Assembly (NCBI GenBank): GCA_936931335.1
Contig: CAKZIH010000032.1
Span: 1-10,302, forward strand
DNA from: an uncultured Nostocoides sp.
Lineage (GTDB): Bacteria; Actinomycetota; Actinomycetes; Actinomycetales; Dermatophilaceae
Reading direction: 5' to 3'
DNA length: 10,302 nt
A program made the position numbers and the translations under genes. The notes beneath the pieces are model-generated. The model did not search any database and was not told where the DNA came from. It was given only the letters and a program-made list of their open reading frames with translations. Positions 1-6,000 of the stretch are shown piece by piece; position 1 is the stretch's first letter, and the number at the start of each line of letters is the position of its first letter.

Positions 1-1325
1 ATCGCGCCGCCGTGCTGCTTAAGGCGGCCGAGCTGCTCGCCGGCCCCTGGCGCGCCCGGATCAACGCCGCCACCATGCTCGGCCAGAGCAAGACCTGCTA
101 CCAGGCCGAGATCGACAGCGCGTGCGAGCTGATCGACTTCTGGCGCTTCAATGTCCACTTCGGCCAGCAGATCCTCGCCGAGCAGCCGGAGGCGAACTCG
201 CCCGGCGTGTGGAACCGTCTCGACCACCGCCCGCTCGAGGGTTTCGTCTACGCGATCACGCCGTTCAACTTCACCGCGATCGCCGGCAACCTGCCGACCG
301 CCCCGGCCCTGATGGGCAACACCGTGGTCTGGAAGCCCAGCCCCACCCAGCAGTTGGCCGCGACCTTCGTCATGCAGTTGCTGCAGGAGGCCGGGATGCC
401 CCCGGGCGTGATCAATATGGTCACTGGTGACGGCATCGAGGTCTCGAATGTCGTTCTCGCGCAGCGCGATCTCGCGGGCATCCACTTCACCGGATCGACC
501 AAGACCTTCCAGTACCTCTGGCAGCAGGTCGGCACCCGGCTGGACTCCTATGCGACCTACCCGCGCCTGGTGGGGGAGACCGGGGGCAAGGACTTCGTCC
601 TCGCCCACCCCAGCGCCGACCCCGATGTGCTGCGCACCGCGCTGATCCGCGGGGCATTCGAGTACCAGGGCCAGAAGTGCTCCGCCGCCTCTCGGGCCTA
701 CATCCCGCGCTCGCTGTGGAACACGATCAAGGACGACCTGATCTCGCAGACCGATGGGCTGAGCCAGGGCGATGTCGCGGACTTCAGCAACTTCATGGGT
801 GCGGTCATCGACGACAAATCCTTCGCGCGCAACGCCGCGGCCATCAACCGCGCCCGCAGCACCAGCGGTCTGAGCATCGCCGCCGGCGGCACCTATGACG
901 ACAGCGAGGGCTACTTCGTGCGCCCCACGATCGTGGTGGGGGAGGACGACCTGGACGAGGTGTTCACCACCGAATACTTCGGGCCGATCCTCGCCGTGCA
1001 CGTCTACCCGGACCGCTCCTTCGCCCGCACCCTGGAGCGGATGGAGTCCTCGGCGCCCTATGCGCTGACCGGCTCGATCATCGCCCAGGACCGCGAGGCG
1101 ATCGCCTCCGCCACCGAGGAACTGCGCTTCTCGGCGGGCAACTTCTATATCAACGACAAGCCCACCGGGGCCGTCGTCGGCCAGCAGCCCTTCGGTGGCA
1201 GCCGCGCCTCGGGCACCAACGACAAGGCCGGTTCGGCCGCCAACCTACAGCGTTGGACCTCCCCGCGGGTCATCAAGGAGACCTTGGTCCCGCCGACTCG
1301 GGTCGCATACCCGCACCAGGGCTGA
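1..1325 (+). CDS. pruA: L-glutamate gamma-semialdehyde (1-pyrroline-5-carboxylate) dehydrogenase, 5'-truncated by window edge
   Basis: Cytosolic NAD-dependent aldehyde dehydrogenase that oxidises glutamate semialdehyde/P5C to glutamate, the second step of proline catabolism. The reading frame is open from base 3; 440 residues are visible and roughly the first 100 of a ~540-residue family protein lie upstream of the window. Visible landmarks, numbered in the fragment: the PFNFTA substrate/cofactor segment at 87-92, the cofactor-loop motif FTGST at 162-166, the general-base glutamate in GETGGK (E192) and the catalytic cysteine in GQKCS (C226). The C-terminal PFGGSRASGTNDKAG signature is typical of P5C dehydrogenases rather than general aldehyde dehydrogenases. 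No proline dehydrogenase domain is fused in the visible part, so this is probably the stand-alone actinobacterial type; a putB-like partner could lie upstream but cannot be seen. A strong hairpin follows the stop codon. The symbol rocA is also used for this family. Confidence 0.96.
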   Translation, partial: RAAVLLKAAELLAGPWRARINAATMLGQSKTCYQAEIDSACELIDFWRFNVHFGQQILAEQPEANSPGVWNRLDHRPLEGFVYAITPFNFTAIAGNLPTAPALMGNTVVWKPSPTQQLAATFVMQLLQEAGMPPGVINMVTGDGIEVSNVVLAQRDLAGIHFTGSTKTFQYLWQQVGTRLDSYATYPRLVGETGGKDFVLAHPSADPDVLRTALIRGAFEYQGQKCSAASRAYIPRSLWNTIKDDLISQTDGLSQGDVADFSNFMGAVIDDKSFARNAAAINRARSTSGLSIAAGGTYDDSEGYFVRPTIVVGEDDLDEVFTTEYFGPILAVHVYPDRSFARTLERMESSAPYALTGSIIAQDREAIASATEELRFSAGNFYINDKPTGAVVGQQPFGGSRASGTNDKAGSAANLQRWTSPRVIKETLVPPTRVAYPHQG

Positions 1326-1336
1326 GCACGCCCTCC

Positions 1337-1376
1337 GCCAGGCGGCCCGGGGGACATCCCCCGGGCCGCGCCTGGC
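1337..1376 (+). terminator. Hairpin terminator after pruA
   Basis: An 11-bp perfect stem (CGGCCCGGGGG, loop ACAT, CCCCCGGGCCG) is extended by a further 6-bp stem GCCAGG/CCTGGC across a 2-nt bulge on the right side. It begins 11 nt after the pruA stop codon. No U-tract follows, which is common for actinobacterial terminators. The function is inferred from stem strength and position. Confidence 0.8.
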
Positions 1377-1395
1377 ATACCCGTCCATCCGGCTC

Positions 1396-1449
1396 AGTGT
1401 CGGCAACACGCGGTGGGCCAGAAACCGCATACGGCGTGTTGCCGACACT
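1396..1449. repeat. 16-bp perfect inverted repeat with 22-nt spacer
   Basis: AGTGTCGGCAACACGC (1396-1411) is exactly complementary to GCGTGTTGCCGACACT (1434-1449). The spacer (1412-1433) offers a small alternative pairing, GCGGT with ACCGC, and a GCATAC word. Each arm is itself a partial palindrome (GTGT, 5 nt, ACAC). It lies between the pruA terminator and the DUF2505 gene, about 56 nt before that start codon. It could be a second terminator, a paired operator or a dispersed repeat; the sequence alone does not decide. Confidence 0.75.
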
Positions 1450-1490
1450 CCGACCGACGCCGGGGGCGGGGTGCCGCATACCGGGCGCAA

Positions 1491-1496
1491 TAGGCT
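1491..1496 (+). promoter_or_regulatory. Putative -10 box for the DUF2505 gene
   Basis: TAGGCT lies 9 nt before the ATG at 1506 and fits TANNNT, which would place transcription initiation at or within a few bases of the start codon. No convincing -35 is seen. GGGGGAG at 1497-1503 resembles a ribosome binding site but sits only 2 nt from the ATG, closer than usual, so near-leaderless expression is the better reading. Confidence 0.4.
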
Positions 1497-1505
1497 GGGG
1501 GAGCT

Positions 1506-2003
1506 ATGAGAATTCGCGAATCGACCGACTTCCCGGGCTCCTGCGAGCAGGTATTTGCCATCCGGACCAGTGGCGCCTTCCAGGAGCAGAAGCTGCAGCG
1601 CTCCGGCGCGCTCGAGCACTCCCACGAGGTGCAGGTCGAGGGCGAGCACACGATCGTGACCACCCGCCGGGCCATGCCCACCGACCAACTGCCCGATGTC
1701 GCCCGCAAGTTCGTCGGGGATCAACTCGTGATCGAGGAACGCCAGGACTGGGGTCCGGCGCAGGCCGACGGCGCCCGTCGCGCCGCCGTCGACATCCGGG
1801 TGGCCGGGGTGCCGGTCACCGTCACCGGAACTCTCGCCCTGCAGCCCAATGGCTCCGGATGCCGCCAGGAACTGGACGGCGACCTCAAGGCCGGCATCCC
1901 CTTCCTCGGGGGCAAGATCGAGCAGGCCGCCGCGCCGGCCATCGCCTACGGCTTCAGGATCGAATCCCAGCTCGTCACCGAGCAACTCGCCGCCGGCCAC
2001 TGA
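1506..2003 (+). CDS. DUF2505 family protein
   Basis: A 165-residue protein that I recognise as the actinobacterial DUF2505 family, small cytosolic proteins thought to adopt an SRPBCC/START-like fold able to hold a hydrophobic ligand. Supporting features are the length (family about 160 residues), the N-terminal strand MRIRESTDFP followed by a conserved VFA segment (residues 16-18), alternating beta-strand-like stretches through the middle, and the C-terminal DLKAGIPFLGGKIEQAAAPA segment typical of the family. No signal peptide, membrane segment or catalytic motif is seen. The start is fixed by the first ATG after the intergenic hairpins. It stands alone, downstream of the pruA terminator and converging on a minus-strand pair, so no operon partner suggests a role. 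The family is fairly secure; the molecular function is unknown. Confidence 0.85.
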   Translation: MRIRESTDFPGSCEQVFAIRTSGAFQEQKLQRSGALEHSHEVQVEGEHTIVTTRRAMPTDQLPDVARKFVGDQLVIEERQDWGPAQADGARRAAVDIRVAGVPVTVTGTLALQPNGSGCRQELDGDLKAGIPFLGGKIEQAAAPAIAYGFRIESQLVTEQLAAGH

Positions 2004-2011
2004 GCCCGGCG

Positions 2012-2065
2012 GCCCAGCGCAAACCGTCGGCTCAGCGCAGCCCGTCGGCTCAGCGCAGCCCGTCG
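2012..2065. repeat. 18-bp tandem repeat, three copies, spanning a stop codon
   Basis: Copies are at 2012-2029 (GCCCAGCGCAAACCGTCG), 2030-2047 and 2048-2065 (both GCTCAGCGCAGCCCGTCG). The last two are identical; the first differs at three positions. The array fills the junction between the DUF2505 stop and the convergent minus-strand gene. On the minus strand each unit reads CGACGGGCTGCGCTGAGC, so the gene's final codons and its TGA (2052-2050) are repeated in frame just beyond its own stop. Confidence 0.9.
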
Positions 2066-2544
2066 GCGACGCCCGTGAACTGCCGGGCCAGCCAGGTGAG
2101 TTCGGTGCACAGTTCTTCCGCCCGAGCCCGTATGCCGTCCGTCTCCGCTTGATACTGCGCGCGTAGGTCCGCCAGTGCCCGTTCCCGGGCGACGATCGGC
2201 CCGGCGTCGGCGACCCCACTCACCCCCAGCGGGCGCGTGATGCCGTCCTCGCCGAGCGCCAGCCCGGCCGCCTGGGCCGCCTCGCCCAGTGCCGCGAGCC
2301 GATGCGCCGCATTCGCCTGCTCGTATGCCGCCTGCTGCAGCAACGCTGCGAACCGCCGGGACAACTGGGCGGTGATCCGGGCCGATTCGCCGACCTCCAC
2401 CACGACCCGCCGAGTCGCCCAGGGCAGCCGGGGCGCACCGGGGCCGGGGCGCGAAGTCAGCTCGGTCGCGCTTTGCCCGAGCCGGGCCGCCAGGCTTGCC
2501 AAGGCTGACGCCGTGGCGGCCAAAGACGCCGGATCGCCCGTCAC
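2050..2544 (-). CDS. Hypothetical Ala-rich helical protein, second gene of minus-strand pair
   Basis: A 164-residue protein from a GTG at 2544. This start overlaps the preceding gene's stop as GTGA (2544-2541), the classic 4-nt coupling arrangement; another in-frame GTG at 2553 would add three residues. The protein begins VTGDPASLAATASALASLAA, rich in Ala, Leu and Ser. I recall similar openings in actinobacterial type VII (ESX)-associated helical proteins, but no canonical WXG motif or secretion tail is visible, so that resemblance is only a hint. The middle (about residues 40-105) and the end (about 120-155) are predicted by eye to be long helices with heptad-like Ala/Leu spacing. There is no signal peptide or membrane segment. 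Third-position GC is high in this frame throughout, supporting real coding. Function is unknown. Confidence 0.65.
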   Translation of the reverse strand: MTGDPASLAATASALASLAARLGQSATELTSRPGPGAPRLPWATRRVVVEVGESARITAQLSRRFAALLQQAAYEQANAAHRLAALGEAAQAAGLALGEDGITRPLGVSGVADAGPIVARERALADLRAQYQAETDGIRARAEELCTELTWLARQFTGVADGLR

Positions 2545-2867
2545 GAGGGCCACCCCGCACGCTCCCAGCCGTACCCTGGGCCACCCTCGCCGACGCGCTG
2601 CGCACCGTCGCCTCGTGGGTGCCCCGCACGCTCATCTCGCGGGCCGGTGGTCGGCGGCGGGAACTGCGCCGCGGCATCCCGCGCCGCCGCGGACAGCATC
2701 CGAAGGGCATCCAGCGCAGCGTCGAGACAGCCGTCGAGGGCCGCCTGACCCGAGCGGTCCCCTGCCACCGGGAAGGTGGACAGCAGTGACTCCACGCCGT
2801 CATCGCACGAGCCGGACAACTCGGTCAGTGCCTGCGCGAGCCCCTCCGGGGCGGGCGCGCGCGTCAT
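2541..2867 (-). CDS. Hypothetical small protein, first gene of minus-strand pair
   Basis: A 108-residue protein from the ATG at 2867. The first ~75 residues look like a compact helical domain, with ELSGSCDDGVESLLSTFPVA followed by an Ala/Leu helix around residues 40-66, then a Pro-rich PPPTTGP linker. This size and pattern faintly recall ESX/WXG100-like proteins, but no WXG is present. From residue ~77 (about base 2639) to the stop the protein becomes Arg/Gly/Pro-rich and 9 of 32 third codon positions are A or T, whereas the frame one base later has only 3 of 29. The tail may therefore be misread because of a frameshift or sequencing error. The ATG sits exactly 6 nt after TAGAGT, suggesting a leaderless message. 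It is translationally coupled to the next gene. Function is unknown. Confidence 0.6.
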   Translation of the reverse strand: MTRAPAPEGLAQALTELSGSCDDGVESLLSTFPVAGDRSGQAALDGCLDAALDALRMLSAAARDAAAQFPPPTTGPRDERAGHPRGDGAQRVGEGGPGYGWERAGWPS

Positions 2868-2873
2868 GGCGGC

Positions 2874-2879
2874 ACTCTA
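2874..2879 (-). promoter_or_regulatory. Putative -10 box for leaderless minus-strand pair
   Basis: On the minus strand TAGAGT is followed by exactly 6 nt (GCCGCC) and then the ATG at 2867. That spacing makes the A of the ATG the expected transcription start, so the message would lack a leader. No purine-rich ribosome binding site precedes the ATG. The -35 position shows no clear consensus. Confidence 0.55.
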
Positions 2880-2906
2880 GTTCGCCCCACCGACACCGCG
2901 CCCCGG

Positions 2907-2915
2907 TTATCCACA
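2907..2915. other. Single perfect DnaA-box sequence
   Basis: TTATCCACA matches the consensus DnaA box (TTATNCACA) exactly, in the divergent region between the minus-strand pair and the glutamate dehydrogenase gene. It is isolated: I see no second box or AT-rich stretch nearby, so this is not an origin. It could be a chance match or a DnaA-regulated promoter site. Confidence 0.35.
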
Positions 2916-2984
2916 GGGCAGCCCGCGCCCACCAGCCACCCCGGGCGGACCCGTCATACCGGCCACCAGCACCGATACCCGCGA

Positions 2985-3014
2985 TTGGCCCGCCATTGGT
3001 GAGGTGGGTACCCT
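2985..3014 (+). promoter_or_regulatory. Putative promoter of the glutamate dehydrogenase gene
   Basis: TTGGCC (2985-2990), an 18-nt spacer and TACCCT (3009-3014) form a reasonable vegetative-type promoter. Initiation would be expected near 3021, leaving a leader of about 47 nt before the GTG start at 3068. This is a prediction by eye only. Confidence 0.4.
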
Positions 3015-3067
3015 CGGAGGCGGGGCGACGGAGCCCCGTCAGCCTCGACCAAGAGAGTGTTTTTCTG

Positions 3068-6000
3068 GTGCCCACCGAGCCCGTGACCACGACCGATCGA
3101 CGCGCCGCCCTCGACGCCTTGCTGCGCGAGCGCGCCCCGGAGGTGGCCGCCTTCGCCGGCGAATACTTCCGGCATCTGCCCGCCGAAGACCTGCTCCAGC
3201 GCTCCCCGGAGGAGCTGGCCGACCTAGTCGAGCGACACCACCAGCTTGCCAAGGATCGGCCCGCCAACAGCCCTGCCGTCGCCCTGCTGCCGCAGGAGGT
3301 CACCGACGGGTGGACCGAGCGCCATACCGCGATCCAGATCGTCACGGACGACATGCCCTTCCTGGTGGACTCGGTCCGCGGCGCACTCTTACGCGCCGGG
3401 CGTACCGTCCACGTGGTCATCCACCCCCAGCTGCGGGCGCAGCGCGATGACGCCGGCGCCCTCGGTGCGGTTACCCCCGCGGCCGGCGACGAGGCGTCTG
3501 CGGACGCCATCCCCGAGTCATGGATGCATCTGGAGATCGACCGGGAGGCCGACCCGCAGCGGCGCGAGGAACTGCTCGCCGAACTGCACCAGGTGCTTAC
3601 CGATGTGCGTGCCGCCGTGCAGGACTGGCAGCCAATGCGTGGGCGGGCCGGTGCGATCGCGGCCGAATTGGCCGTCGCGCCGCCACAGGGTGTCGCCGCG
3701 GACGAGGTCGCCGAGACCGTCGCCTTCCTCAAGTGGCTCGCCGACAACCACTTCACCTTCCTCGGCTACCGCGACTACCAGCTCGCCCCGGTCCCCGACG
3801 GCACCGGTCTGCTGCCCGTACCCGGCACCGGGCTCGGCCTGCTGCGGGTCGACCCCCCGGCGGACACGCCCCGCCCGGCCCTGTCCGAGCAGGCGATGGC
3901 GGCCGCGGTAGAGCCGCACCTGGTGATCGTCACCAAGGCCAACTCGATCTCCACCATCCACCGGCCCGTCTATCTCGACTACGTCAGCATCAAGGTTTTC
4001 GACGCGCAAGGCACGGTCACCGGGGAGCACCGCTTCCTCGGCCTGTTTACCAATAGCGCGTATGCCGCCTCCGTCGAGCAGGTGCCGATCCTGCGGACCA
4101 AGGTCGCCGAACTGCGCGACCGCGCCGGCTTCGCGGCCGACTCCCATTCGGGCAAGGACCTGCTGGGCATCCTCGAGGAGTACCCCCGCGAGGAGCTCTT
4201 CCAGGCCAGTGTCGACCAGCTCGAAGAGGTGATGGGCGCGGCCCTCACCCTGGCCGACAAGCGCCGCGCCCGGGTCTTCCTGCGCGCGGACGACTACGGC
4301 CGCTTCGTCTCCGCGCTGGTCTTCATTCCGCGCGACCGCTACACCACCGCCGTCCGGCTGCGCATCGAGGCCATCCTGCGCGAGCGCTATGACGCGGAGG
4401 CCGTGGAGTACACCGCCCGCGTCTCCGACTCCCCGCTGGCCCGGGTCCACTATGTGGTGCGCCTCAAGCCGGGCGTGTCCATCCCCGAGGTCGACGTCGC
4501 CGAACTCAACGAGCAGGTCGCCGCGGCCTGTCGGACCTGGAGCGAGGACCTGCGCTCCGCCGCCCACCGGGTCGTCGGCGAGGACGAGGGGGAGCGGCTG
4601 GTCACCGCATACGGGCGCAGTTTCCCCACCGCCTACACCGAGGACTTCGACGTCCGCCAGGGCGTCGCGGACATCCGCAACCTGCAGCAGCTCGGCGCGG
4701 ACAATCCGACCGCCTTCGCGCTCTACAAGCCGCCGGCCGACGCCAGCGGCGAACGGCGCTTCAAGGTCTTCCGGCGCGAACCGATCTCGCTCACCTCGGT
4801 GTTGCCGATCTTCACCGACCTGGGCATCGAAGTCGTCGACGAACGGCCATACGAGCTCAACCCCGGCGACGGTCAACCCGCCTATGTCTACGACTTCGGC
4901 CTACGCGCCAGCTCCCCAGACGTATGGGAGTCCTTGTCGCACAACGATCTTCGCTCGCTCTTTGAGAGCGCGATCGACGCCGTATGGAATGGCCGCGCCG
5001 AATCCGATGCCCTCGGCGGCTTGGTGCTCGGCGCCCGGCTCACCTGGCGCCAGGTGGTCATCCTGCGCACCCTGACCAAGTACATTCGCCAGGCCCAGGC
5101 GCGCTTCTCCGAGCGCTACCTGCACGAGGCGTTGCTGCACAATATGGGCATCGCTGCCGACCTGGTGACGCTCTTCGAGGCCCGCTTCGACCCGGATGCG
5201 CCCGACGAGGGCCGCAGCGAGCGCGAGCAGGAGATCACCGACCGCATCGTGAGCGCGCTGGATGAGGTCAGCTCGCTGGACGAGGACCGGATCATCCGCT
5301 CCGTCCTCGCCGTCATCCAGGCAACGCTGCGCACGAACTTCTACCAGGTCGACGCCGACGGTCGGCCCAAGTCGTATGTTGCGCTCAAGCTCGACCCGAC
5401 CCAGATCCCCGAGCTGCCCGCGCCTCGGCCGGCCTACGAGATCTGGGTATACAGCCCGCGCGTCGAGGGCGTGCACCTGCGCTTCGGGCCGGTGGCCCGC
5501 GGCGGTCTGCGCTGGAGCGACCGGCGGGAAGACTTCCGCACCGAGGTGCTGGGCCTGGTCAAGGCGCAGATGGTCAAGAACGCGGTCATCGTGCCCACCG
5601 GCTCCAAGGGTGGCTTCTATGCCAAGCAGCTGCCCGACCCGACCGCGGGCCGGCAGGCGTGGCAGGAGGAGGGGATCGCGGCATACCGGATCTTCATCTC
5701 CGGCCTGCTCGACCTCACCGACAACCGCGTCGCCGACGCCATCGAGCCCCCGCAGCGGGTGGTGCGCCATGACGGCGACGACTCCTATCTCGTGGTCGCC
5801 GCGGACAAGGGCACGGCGAGCTTCTCCGATATTGCCAATGGGGTCAGCGCCGAATACGGCTTCTGGCTCGATGACGCCTTCGCCTCCGGTGGCTCCAGCG
5901 GCTACGACCATAAGGCGATGGGGATCACCGCGCGCGGGGCCTGGGAGTCGGTCAAGCGCCACTTCCGGGAGATGGGTGTGGACACCCAGACCCAGGAATT

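Noticed and set aside
2004..2049. Hairpin terminator at the DUF2505/minus-pair junction
   Set aside because: The tandem repeat gives only 4-bp GGCT/AGCC stems; no convincing hairpin was found.
1245..2219. 324-codon minus-strand open frame with a TGCAEP repeat
   Set aside because: It lies across the end of pruA, two hairpins and the DUF2505 gene; the peptide repeat is only the 18-bp DNA array read in another frame.
1946..2803. 285-codon minus-strand open frame across the small gene pair
   Set aside because: Most of it is Arg/Gly-rich with poor codon positions where gene 2 has good ones; only the stretch near 2550-2640 looks coding, and that is reported as a possible frame disruption.
2237..3067. 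Upstream in-frame extension of the glutamate dehydrogenase frame by about 277 codons
   Set aside because: The extension is Arg/Pro/Ser-rich, has no family similarity and runs antisense across the two minus-strand genes and the divergent promoter region; from 3068 the length matches the family.
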